This document shows positions 1-10,230 of a DNA stretch of 64,000 nt, in pieces. The position numbers were made by a program, and so were the translations under genes. The notes under the pieces are model-generated. The model saw only the letters and a list, made by a program, of their open reading frames with translations, was not told the DNA's origin and did not search any database. The first letter of the stretch is position 1. Every line of letters starts with the position of its first letter. The stretch covers positions 3,403,343 through 3,467,342 of the forward strand of contig CM035227.1 of NCBI GenBank assembly GCA_020226215.1, written 5' to 3'. The stretch is from Sindora glabra. Taxonomy: Eukaryota; Streptophyta; Magnoliopsida; Fabales; Fabaceae.

Positions 1-96
1 ATCGTCACAATGTTAGCAAATTTGTGGGTGGTGAGGTATGAGAATATTATTACTCTGCACTTGTAACTCTTCCAGGTAGGGCATATTGTTAGTGCA

Positions 97-370
97 TGTA
101 GCTAGAATATGTTGTTTTAGATTGAGACTTATGTTAGGCAATATCTTAGATTGATTATAATTGATTCTAGATTATGAGCTTGCTTGCATCCAAAGTTTAA
201 GGGTATTAGAGTCTTTATATATCTTAATAGCTATATAAATAAAGTATGAGGGTTAAGTCTTATGTAACAATTCAGCCTTTTTATTCATTCAAGAGTATTT
301 TTATCTTTTCCCTTTAATTTACTAACTTCTCTATACTCTTTTTCCTTCTACATCCTAACCATATCTTTCA
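97..370 (+). repeat. 5' LTR of the copia-like element
   Basis: It shares with 3216-3715 the stretches around AATATCTTA...GATTAT, the ACAATTCAGCC box with TTAATTCAT-like sequence, and a pyrimidine-rich tail with CCCTTTAATTT. A TATA-like TATATAAATAAAG at about 231-243 suits an LTR promoter. The end at CA (370) is set by the primer-binding site that follows. The start at TG (97) is less certain by about 10 bases. Confidence 0.7.
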
Positions 371-373
371 ATA

Positions 374-385
374 TGGTATCAAAGC
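374..385 (+). other. Primer-binding site (tRNA-iMet type)
   Basis: TGGTATCAAAGC three bases after the 5' LTR matches the plant copia consensus TGGTATCAGAGC except at one position. It is the strongest evidence that 97-3715 is an LTR retroelement. Confidence 0.75.
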
Positions 386-978
386 AGTACCATTTGCTAT
401 GAGTTTGTGGGTTACACAGCTGCTGGCAATTTCAAAAAAGTTAAATTGTCAATGATATAGAATTTAAGTTTATTTTATTTTTATTGAGTTTCTTTGAGTT
501 TTGGGAGAAAGAAAGAAAATCTATGAAAAAAGAAGAAAGTGTTTCATAATTGTGTCATCAGTTTTTTTTTTTTTTAAAAAAAAGGTTATTGAGTTTTAAG
601 TGATAAAGAAAATATTAGAAGGGGGAAAATTGGAAAAAAATTAAAAGAAAAAGAGAGAAGACAAGTCTTGGGAAAAGTAAAAAACAGCTTAGGTTGGTAT
701 AATTCTTGTGCCATTAGAAAAATGGCGGCTGGTGTTTGATTGATTGTAACCCAGCCGGTAGGTGTGGTGGCTGTCATCAAACGACAAAAGGCAGGGATCA
801 GAGTTACGGCGAAGGCTGACAAAGTCCAATGTTCTGTCCATTCTTGGTGATTTTGAGAAGCTCATGAGTGGGGATTGCAGTTTCCAAAAGCTCGGGTGGG
901 TGGCAATAGTAGGTTCCCTATTGATCAGGATTGGCGAAGTTAAAGGCTGGCTTTGTTGATTGTTTCAGGCCTTTTTTG

Positions 979-1505
979 TAAGGGTGCTTAATGGATCGGA
1001 AGTCCATGGGCTAAACAGATTGGTATGTGGATTTCATGCAAACCGAACTTCAAAATTTAGGCTTGTTAAAAAAAAGACATAAATGGGTTGGTCCGCAAGC
1101 CTAAACGGACCAACCTTTTTAAAAAGAAATTATATTTAATAATTTAAATAATATTTATATGTTAAAAAAAAATTGTAAATTATTTTTATATTATAATTTA
1201 ATGTAAAATACAATTCAATTATAAAAAAATTAAACACAATATTCAAAATAATTAAAAATAATAAAAATAAAAATAAAAAAAAATTAATGAATATAAAAAC
1301 ACATAAAAATATAAAAATAAAATAATAAATTTAAAATATGGCAAATAATAAAGAATAAAATATAAATTAAAATATAAAAAGAAAAGGAAAAAAACGGACT
1401 GGTTTATGGTCCGGTCCAGATCAATTAGTTTAGGCCCATTTAAATGGACCGGATCAAAATAGGCTTTGGCCCAGTCCAATCCGACTTATCCATTAAGCAC
1501 CCTTA
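979..1505. mobile_element. hAT-type MITE with 8-bp target duplication
   Basis: The 527-bp segment begins TAAGGGTGCTTAATGGAT and ends with the inverted counterpart ATCCATTAAGCACCCTTA. It is flanked on both sides by the identical octamer CTTTTTTG (971-978 and 1506-1513). An 8-bp target duplication and TIRs of the form TA(A/G)GGGTG are the hAT signature. The interior is AT-rich with no coding capacity. It sits inside the copia-like element and so inserted after it. Confidence 0.9.
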
Positions 1506-3215
1506 CTTTTTTGACTTGCCATGGTTTTTCTTTCGATTTGAGGAGTAACATGGTGGTCACAGATTTTGCCTGGAGCACTAGCTGAGGTTCCAACAAGATC
1601 TTGATTACTCGCTATATATAATTACATATGAGGTTGAAGCATAGGGGGAAGGTTGTTGTTCGTCTCAATTGTGGCTCTGAAGGTGTTCATCACTGGTTGC
1701 AGACTTGCAGCTGTTTCAATTAGAAAAGAAGCTAGATGCCAGTTTGGCTAATTGCTGTTGGGTTGTGCTGTTTGTTCAAGTTCGATTTTGTTGGTGTTTT
1801 GGTTTGTTCATGTTCGATTCAATCGAAGGGAATTTTGTTCAATGTACTGGGTTGTGGTTTGAGTAGCACTGGTTTAGCGTTTGGTGGTGATTAGTTTCTG
1901 TTTGAAGAATGAATTGATGCTAATTCAGATTTGGGCAGTTCTATTCTGGGTGTTGTAGTTGGATGTTCTATGGTTTGGTTGTGCCCTTGCCTGCTTGAAA
2001 AATGATTTGATGCTAATTTAGATCTGGACAGTTCTGTTCTTGGTGTTGTAGCTTGAATGTTCTATGGTTTGGTCGTACTCTTGCCGTGCATTGTTTGTTT
2101 TGGTGAGTATTAAAGTTGTTCTGTTGCTGCCCAACTCTGCAAATCTTTGTTTTTATGATTTTGAAGATGTTTAATTATATATGAAGATATCATTTTGCTG
2201 GTTGGTGATGGATTTGTTCTAATATGGCTGATCTGATGCTATTTTTTTATCCAATTTGTTGTAATTCTTGAGGATTTGTTGCCATTTGATTGATTTTGAA
2301 GTGGTTGAAGCGCATTTTGGTACATCTGTGCTATGCATGTTCTAGCTTGGGACTCGACTGTATGAGTTGTTTTTTTTGGCAGATTTATACGAGGATTGAC
2401 TTGTTTGGTGATGAGTTTGCACAATTCTGTGTAATATCTGGTTTTATGAGCTATGATTTTGGGTTTTCCAATATGTTGACATTGGAGGTTGTTGTGCATT
2501 CCATTGGAGTTTATTTATGGACTGTTGGAGATGTGATTTGATGAATTATTGCGAGGAGTAACTTTTTTAGCATTGTTCTAGTGGCAACAGTTTCAATGAT
2601 GAAACGGCGTTGACAGAAGTTTCAATTCTTGCAATTTTGTTGTGAGTAAGATTGTATTGCTTGGTGCTTTGCATGTTTGGTTTTTATGGTTCAAACAATT
2701 GGTTTTGGTGTTTTGATATGATTTGGGATACTTTTTGGTGACTTGTGTTTGTGTAAGTTTGATTTGGAGAGGTTATCTTCTATTTAAGGTAGTTTATACC
2801 ACTAGTTTTTGTTGGCCTATCATTGAATTGATTCATACTTGTTAGATACAATTAAACGACTAATGATGGGTCATTAGTGCAGGGTGTCGGTTTTTTTTAT
2901 TTTTTAGGTAGTCAATGAGGCTATTGGAAGTTATGTCCAACCTTAATTGTCAATGTCTTTGGCTCGAAAGTTGAGAGAACAGCTCAAGAAAATTTAATAG
3001 AAGATTTTTTAAAGTTGTTGATATTTTTACCAAGGATTTGTATTTGCAAATATTTCCATGTAAAGGAAGTGTGCCGTATTTCCATGTAAGGGAAGTGTAC
3101 ACAAGTTAGGTAAAGTATATCAGATGTTCTTTAGTTATATTTTATTTAGTTTGATTTTGAGATTTCAAGTTTATGTAACAAGTTTAAACCTTGTGGCCTT
3201 TAACTTGAGGGAGAG

Positions 3216-3715
3216 TGGTGGAATATATTAGTAAATTATCTTAAATTGAAAATTCTGTTATATTAGGAAATATCTTAATTGATTATTATTAATTGTATAT
3301 TATAAGTTTGTTTGTCTTGTATTCAAAATCTATGCCTTTGTTTGCTTCGTTGGAAAACATTTCTTATGGGAAAATGTCACTTGTTATTAATAAAAGAGTG
3401 ATATACTATTTGATAGTTAAAAAAATAATATTTAAAGATATAATAATAAAAATAAAAATAAATTTTTTAAATAAAAAATTATTTTATTTGAATTTTTTAT
3501 ATTTAATATTAAATAAGTAAAGTATTTTTTATCTTAATATTTTATAATTATATTTTACAGATAAAGTTTTTCATCGAAACAAATAGAACTTATGGGTATT
3601 AAAGTTTTACATAACAATTCAGCCATTTAATTCATGCAAGAATATTTTGCTTTTATCCCTTTAATTTTTTACTTTCTCTATTTTTTCTTCTTTTGAATCT
3701 TATCTGTGTTTCTCA
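3216..3715 (+). repeat. 3' LTR of the copia-like element, carrying a MITE
   Basis: It follows the polypurine tract and repeats the landmarks of 97-370, including ACAATTCAGCC and the pyrimidine-rich terminal part ending at CA (3715). It is longer than the 5' LTR because a MITE of about 250 bp (3335-3585) lies within it. That insert is missing from the left LTR, so it arrived after the retroelement integrated. Confidence 0.7.
3335..3585. mobile_element. MITE-A copy in the 3' LTR
   Basis: The left end CTTTGTTTGCTTCGTTGGAA and the inverted right end (plus strand ...TTTTTCATCGAAACAAATAG) are imperfect inverted repeats of about 30 bp. The interior has AATATTAAATAAG and CTTAATATTTTATAATTATA, which recur in the copies at 5646, 25627, 51619 and 53712. 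No coding capacity. The exact ends and target duplication are not resolved. Confidence 0.65.
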
Positions 3716-5178
3716 ACACATATGAAAATTGAGATTGGTATATATTTTTAAAATAAAGAAGTGTAAATATATTTATATTAATTATTTAAAAAGTGAGTGT
3801 AATTTATCTTAATTTTTAAAAGCAAAAGAATAAAAGGTTTGAGTTTAAGAACATTAGAGGGGAAGATGATGGGATTCTACGCCAAGAAGTGTGTTCAAGG
3901 ATTCCCTCGAGAGATTCGAGATCATCACTATGGCACAAAGTCACGAATCCTGGTTGTTATACTCCCAGAAAGGGAATGCCTTTTGTTCGTGCGGATATAA
4001 CCGATCATGGAGTTTCCACATTTTGCCATTCACCTAGAACTCGTGAGCTTATTTTTCCTTTGAATCACTAATTTAATCTAGAACACGTTGTTTAAAGTGG
4101 GGCTGGGCAAGAAGATAGGAGAGAAAAAACAACTTCAGATTTCCAAACAAATTTTTTGATTGGTTTGTTTTTAAGAACTGTTCACAAAATAGGTTTTAGA
4201 AAACTGGTCTGCAGAACAATAAAACAAAAATAGAAACAAAGACATTAAATTGGTCTCATGGTGCTCCTTTCATCCAATTATCGATTCAACAGGAATATGA
4301 CAGCCAGACCAGTCTAAGGATGTCGTCGATGGAAGATTTTTTATCCGCCCATTCTTCGAGCTTCATTCTACTCATAGATAAATCATCCAAATTCGAGTCC
4401 ATAAGTAACACAGTTGTTATAAAAAGACTCGCTTTCACCGTGGCTCCAATATCTTATTTTTAATATCCCATTGTATTGATTACAAATACATAATTGATGT
4501 GATTTAAAAGAATTAAAATATGTATCACTTATTATACTAAATATAAAACTGACAATATCTTATTTTTACTGTCAATATAAGTATTTTAATAAATTCTTAC
4601 GAGTTCAGTTATCTCCCAGAATATAACAAAGCATTTAGATTACAATGACCGATTTCAATTCCGCTAGCTGACTTAGGCAACAAGTTTAGAAGACAATGCC
4701 TCAATTAAAATCCCTACTCATTGGACCCACCGTTATACGTTATCCACTCAATTTATTATCCACTCCTGAAACTCGGTTTTATTTTATTTTATTTTACCAG
4801 AACTAACCATTTCAACACACCCTCGGTTTCTTTAGAAATTTAAGAGGATCCCGAATTCTTGTATTCATTCTTAGAAGTGCCTTTACCAATATTTATGATT
4901 CGAAAATTCTATACAAATTTATCATAACTAATTTTACAAGCTAATAACATGGAGGCATTGATGTGTGATACTAGGCCAAAACCCGTCCACTTCCATGTAA
5001 TAATATTTCACTGTTATGAAGGAGAAACTGATATAGATTTCAAAAATGAAGGAGAACCAGGACCTCAACAAGATATGAGATACAATGAAATAAGCAAAGT
5101 TAACTTGATCCCAATTACAATTAAGAAAAAAAGGAAACGTCCAAAACGAAAAAGAATAATGAAAGTACAGAGATTGCT
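3716..5178. other. Intergenic and 3' flank of the PP2A gene
   Basis: No gene is supported here. The part nearest 5178 must include the 3' UTR of the minus-strand PP2A gene. A slightly GC-richer patch at 3866-4070 is open in two plus-strand frames, but neither resembles a known family and there is no splice or promoter context. The remainder is AT-rich. Confidence 0.5.
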
Positions 5179-8100
5179 CTAGCCGGACATCATGGCTTGA
5201 CCAATTGAGTGTAAAGCTTGGGAGGCAAAAAACCTAACATCCACATCCGGATCCTCGCTGAGCTCAACCAAACATGGACGTATAGTCTTCTCAACGACCT
5301 TATTGAGAAAAGGCAGAATAGTAGACACGAGGCATCATTAATAAATTATTCATACAGTTACTAGTGTATAACATAAATAATAAGCTCTAAAACACCAGTC
5401 AATTTTCACATCATTCCTCAGTAGCTCAAGCACTATAAAAGACAGCCACAATAAATTTATCTATAGAGAGCATCATTATAAAAAAGTGATGTAATAAAAC
5501 CGTAAATAATGGTCACTTACAGACTGCTCGACGATTGGTAGAAGAGCTTGCAACACTTTAGCTACATTGAATTTGATATTGGGCACCCTGCAAAATGCAC
5601 CTATCATCACTTATTCCAATATCATGACACAACAAAATTCAGGTTCCATTTGTTTTGTCAAAAGTTTTTTGTAAAAAAGTCTCATTTGCTTATATTTAAG
5701 TAAAGGAGTGACATGTTATACATATGTCTTGATTAGAAAATTATAATAACTAGTACCATGATAGTAGAGAAAAATAACTTTTCCTTCGGAAGGGAGGATG
5801 TTGCTTTTTACAACACTCTCCATATTTAACATTGAATAAATAAAATATTTTCTGCTATCTTAATATTTTGTAATGATATTTATGCAAAAAATAATTTTCG
5901 TTAAAATAAACAAATCCTTGGGGTTCACCAATTTACCTATCTTTTGATGCATTGATGACAACAGGGAGGAGTTTTGAACAAGTAATCTCTGAGCCCATAA
6001 CGGGAGCAAGTAGAGAAACTGCATGGAGGATGGTCATCCGGTACAGATAGTGTGGATCATTAATCATGTCCAAAACCTGTAAAGGTCAATTGTTTGGATG
6101 AGTATCTCACAAATTGTCCCAACAATCATAAACATAAGTATTCACTAAAGTGCTTTCTTTTTCCCAAAACTTAAGTCAATTAACACTTCAAGTTAATAGT
6201 ATGTGGGATGTCCAATGCCATCCACTAATTAAAATTCTATAGAATCTATACAGTAGAAGGCAGTAGATAATATTGGTAAAGTCTATCAAGAAAACCAAAA
6301 ATGAAACGCCAAAAGGAACCTGGGGAATTATGTGCTGCATTGCCCATTCTGGTCCAAATTCTTCTGCCAAGCGTTTCACATTATTAGCAGCAGCATCACG
6401 AATTGAGTATACCTACAACCATTACAAATATAGCTGATTTAATTGGTATTATTCAGTTGTTCTAAGATAGGAGGACTGCAGCTGAACTGAAGATTTAAAC
6501 AAAAATTATTTGCTTAAAAACCTTGTCGTTCAGCCATTGCATACAAAGAGCTCCAAGCTTATCATCAAAAAACCTTACACCCAACTGACTAGCCAGTAAG
6601 GGTATATATTCTATGATTGCAAGTCGAACTCTCCAGTGCCGATCCTCAGCAAGCTCAACAATAGCTGGTAATAGAGACTGAGATAACAGATCAATGCCAA
6701 TTACCTGTGTCATCATGTAAATCAGAAAGCTTCAATAAGAGAACATATAAACAGAGTTCAATCTTCAAATTATGAATTTAGAATATACATCAACAATCAG
6801 GAAGAATTCAAAATACACATTTTTTTTTAAAACCATAAACCTGGTTCACTTGATCAAGCTTGCTGATAATGTTCAGCCTCACATCAGGAAATTCATCTTT
6901 CAAAAGGGATAGGAAAATAGGCAGCAGCTGCTCTATGGTAGCATCCTGCAACCGCCACACAGATGAAGATAAATACAAACCCACTTTGACAAGATTTAAC
7001 TAAATGGAGAACAGTTTCAAAAGGAAAAACAATGTAATAGATAGTTCAGTGGATAGAAACTATGGATACCATAAAAAGAAATAAAAAATCAATATGAAGA
7101 TTTCACTAACGTGTACATTTTACATGTATGGTATATAGCTGCACCTATTTGAACTCACATTCTGTTTGAAAATGATGAAATAACAGAATCTTAAGCTTGA
7201 GCACAACAACTATGTGTCCACATAGAGATTCTTACCTTCCCCAAAACCGGTGCCATTCCCATTATAACTGAAGCCAAAGCAGAGCGAACATGCTGGGATG
7301 AATCTGTTGATAAATCCTGTTGCAGACAAACTAGATCAGTTGCTAACATCTTTAGGCAATCCCAGAAAAAATCAAGGCTGATCAGGTATAATAAAAGTGC
7401 TGACAAGTATATCGGTGTTTTATTTATGAGAATGCATACCTTCACACATGGTAGAATATGCTGAATAGCAAGTTCTGGATTTAATATGCGGGAAAATTTG
7501 GTCACTTTTCCAGCAGCAGCTATACGTACTTCAGCCTCATTATCACGCAGTAGCCGAACATATGCAGGAACCAAGTCTGACCTGTAAATATAATAGCATC
7601 ATTAAACAAAGCAATTAGAAATTTCAGAAAAATCCCCATTCATATACAAAACCATGTCAAGCATCCCAAGGAGTTTATATGCATTTATAAACATTATTTC
7701 AAAAATAATAATAGAGTTCCAACTAATGATAGTACATCGAAACATAACACAGCTTCTAAACCAAGATAGCACTAGAGGGAACAGAAACAAGTGGAAAATT
7801 TATGAACAACAAACAAGTCTTTCAATAAGTAGGAAGACTACCTAGTAGGCTCAGGACCAACTGCTTCACATAGCTCATAAAGTTGATTGGCAACCATATA
7901 ACGAACACGCCATGACTTATCCTGGTCAAGAAATAACTTAAATATATCACATGACATTTAGGGCTTCATTCTGGGAACAACACAAGCCAGAAAAAGTTGA
8001 AACAAAGCTACATAAATTTTTTACTCAAAATTTTGGTTAATTAATATGCCAAAACAAAAGCATATCTTCCCAATTAATATTGATGCCAGTTACCTGTGAG

Positions 8101-9538
8101 AAATTGACTATGACAGGAAGGATATGTGCCACACAATCTTGAGGCTCCAACAACTTCCCAAGAGCTGCACAACCCTCCACAGCAAGTAGACGAACAGAAT
8201 CTTGATCTAAGAAAAAAAATAAATTCAAAATATTTATCAAGCTGCACATGTTAAAAAACAGATCTGCATTACAATTTACACATAAAGTCATCATTTTCAA
8301 ACATGAAGTATTATAATAATTATATGAATGTTGAACAGCCTCAGGAAACAATGTCATAGAGGATTATCCACAGTGCCAGACTATTGGCTCTTCCGTTGAT
8401 TTTAACACCTAATCTGACTAACAAACAATAATCTTAGCCAAAGAAAGTTAGTAGGAAGCCTATATTGCATGTGTATCCTCACATTTCTCCTCCTTTAAAG
8501 GGATTCATGGTATTTGGGTGCTAAAATAAGTCAGATAACTTCGCATACCATCATGTGTGAGATCCTCAAATAGGGACATTATATCAGTTTTCAAGTGAGC
8601 AGGTTCAACAGTAGCAGCAAATTTTCCCAGGTTTGTTGCAGCAGATCTCCTAACCATAGGCATATCATCTTGACACAGTTGACCATATATAGTTCTCAAT
8701 TCAGTTTTTGATGTCTCTTGAGCACTGGGGTACGCAATATGGAATAATCCACATGAGGAAACTCGTGCTGTGAACCACTCACCAGCAGCCAGTCTCTACA
8801 TGTTGAAGAGTATCATAAGCAAATGGTCAATGTGCTGCCATTCTCTTGGCATGGTATGATAATATCAAGAAAACTGAAAAAGAATGATGACATGAGGTCC
8901 AAATATGACAACAAAACTATAATAACAGGTTCTGATATACACTGAAACATACAGCTTGGCGGACTACATGCTCTAACAGACCCAACAGTTCTATAGCTGT
9001 CAGACGTCCATATCAAAAACAGAAATTGAAGCCTAAAACTTGGGAGTACAAAGTTTTCCTAGTACATTTGTAACAAACGAGTCTAGAGTCAAGAAAAATT
9101 TTGAAGATAAAGGTGGACGAAAGAAAAAATAGTAATTAACCATACTTTCACTAGAGGAATAAAGTATTCAATTATGTCTTGTTCTCTCATTTGAGCTCCA
9201 ATTCTACATAGTGACTCCACCGCTTTGTCCCTTACACAAGTTTCCTCAACGGTGCAGAGAGTTTCTAATGGGGGTAGTAGGACATTGGCATGCTCTACTC
9301 CTCCAACATAAGGAATAAACACCCCCAATTCCTCTGCCATTGCGAGAAGCACCTCATCATCATCATCACTGTTTTCACTGAGAAAAGGGATCAATTCCTT
9401 CCTGGTCCTTTCCTCCCCAAGTGCACGTGCAATTGTTGAAAGTCTGCGGATCGAGTTCAGTCTAAGCTGAATATCTTCATTTTTTAACTCATCAATCAAA
9501 ACTGCTATTGGGTACAGAGGTTCATCTACCGTCGCCAT
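5179..9538 (-). CDS. PP2AA: Serine/threonine protein phosphatase 2A 65-kDa regulatory (scaffold) subunit A
   Basis: This is the HEAT-repeat scaffold that holds the PP2A catalytic C subunit and a variable B subunit. In plants this family (RCN1/PP2AA2/PP2AA3) acts in the cytosol and nucleus in auxin, ethylene and ABA responses. Twelve coding exons join in frame with GT-AG introns: 9538-9146, 8795-8549, 8206-8094, 7921-7842, 7581-7440, 7316-7236, 6945-6841, 6704-6522, 6412-6320, 6076-5937, 5587-5521 and 5298-5179. The total is 1764 nt, giving 587 aa, the family's usual length. The start MATVDEPLYPIAVLIDEL is the conserved N terminus. Landmarks such as AMAEELG, CVRDKAVESLCRIGAQ, RSAATNLGKFAATVE, DKSWRVRYMVANQLYE and LAEDRHWRVRLAIIEYIPLL lie in order in the tandem HEAT repeats. 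There are no internal stops. The assignment to family is near certain; which paralogue it is cannot be decided. Confidence 0.97.
5646..5917. mobile_element. MITE-A copy in PP2A-A intron 10
   Basis: The ends TCCATTTGTTTTGTCAAAAG and, inverted, GGATTTGTTTATTTTAACGA are imperfect inverted repeats. The interior carries TTAACATTGAATAAATAAAA and TATCTTAATATTTTGTAATG, shared with the copies at 3335, 25627, 51619 and 53712. It fills most of the 349-bp intron 5588-5936 without touching the splice sites. Confidence 0.65.
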
Positions 9539-9561
9539 GTTGTCTCACAGGATCCGCTAAA

Positions 9562-9975
9562 CTGAAAACACAAGGAAATTATATAACAATTCACTTTAGA
9601 CTCATCACATCAGGGAAAAAAAAAGAAAAAAACAGATGAATACTTCACTCCATAAAACATGCCATATCTACTAAGCTGACTGTAATTTGATAGTAAATGT
9701 AATTTTTTTCTTTAAACCAAATACCTAGCATCAGAAAGGTAGTAAAATTCACATTCAAAATCGACAAATCTTCCTCGTGATCTCAAGCAATGACCTTTAA
9801 TTTAAAGAACATTTTACCAAGTGAAAAAAATGAAAATCAGGTTGCACAGATAAATTGCCATTAAAATCCAGATTGCTATTCAGCAATTAGAGAAAATCAT
9901 AGGGGAAGAAGAAGGGGAGAAAGAGGCACGGGGAGCGCAAAAGCAAGGAAAAGTAGAAAATTAATGGTATATTAC
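9562..9975 (-). other. Probable 5' UTR intron of PP2A-A
   Basis: On the minus strand a pyrimidine-poor but acceptable acceptor TTTTCAG ends at 9562, 23 bases before the start codon. A donor GTAATATACC begins at 9975 after a GC-richer stretch (9976-10150) that looks like a non-coding first exon. Leader introns are common in this family. There is no transcript evidence here, so this is inference from splice signals. Confidence 0.55.
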
Positions 9976-10230
9976 CCGGTGGGATAGTTTCTGGAACTCG
10001 ATCTAGTAAGAGACGGTGTTTCAAGACGAAGTGAAGCCGATCTGTTGGTTGCAATGTTGTTAAGAACTTAGATGCTATTTTTCCTGGAGAATTTCACCAT
10101 CGTCGTTGTCGAATTTAACTTTCCGTTTCGTTTTGACCAAACCGCCCCGTCGCGTTCATTCGGCGAATAGTTGGGGTTGGATATTTCGAATTAGCTTTGG
10201 GCCGTATACGATTATGCTCGACCCTAAACA
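9976..10230 (-). promoter_or_regulatory. Likely first non-coding exon and proximal promoter of PP2A-A
   Basis: The GC content rises sharply compared with both flanks, with stretches such as ACCGCCCCGTCGCG at 10141-10154 on the plus strand. Its position directly upstream of the leader-intron donor fits a transcription start region for the minus-strand gene. No clear TATA box was found. Confidence 0.4.

Larger units (their letters stand above)
97..3715 (+). mobile_element. Non-autonomous copia-like LTR retroelement
   Basis: Two related terminal segments (97-370 and 3216-3715) flank an interior with no recognisable gag, protease, integrase or reverse transcriptase. Just inside the left segment at 374-385 is TGGTATCAAAGC, one base from the usual plant copia primer-binding site complementary to initiator methionine tRNA. 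Just before the right segment is a purine-rich run ending GAGGGAGAGTGG (about 3207-3218), typical of a polypurine tract. These signals fix the orientation as plus. The interior is 2.8 kb and includes a 527-bp hAT-type MITE. The LTRs have diverged considerably and no convincing 5-bp target duplication is visible, so the element is old. A LARD-like or internally deleted copia derivative fits best. Confidence 0.75.

Noticed and set aside
762..959. 65-codon plus-strand open frame in the copia-like element
   Set aside because: No family resemblance and no gag or pol motifs; it lies in the non-coding interior of a decayed element.
3889..4071. 60-codon plus-strand frame in a GC-richer patch
   Set aside because: An overlapping frame from 3866 is equally open, neither resembles a known protein, and no promoter or splice context is visible.
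4949..5182. 77-codon frame on the plus strand
   Set aside because: It overlaps the 3' end of PP2A-A on the opposite strand and becomes Lys/Arg-rich from AT-rich sequence; taken as chance.
6188..6379. Minus-strand frame starting MKRLAEEFGPEW
   Set aside because: It is exon 9 of PP2A-A read through its donor site into the intron, not a separate gene. The same holds for 6495-6716, 7191-7574, 8037-8357 and 8505-8699.
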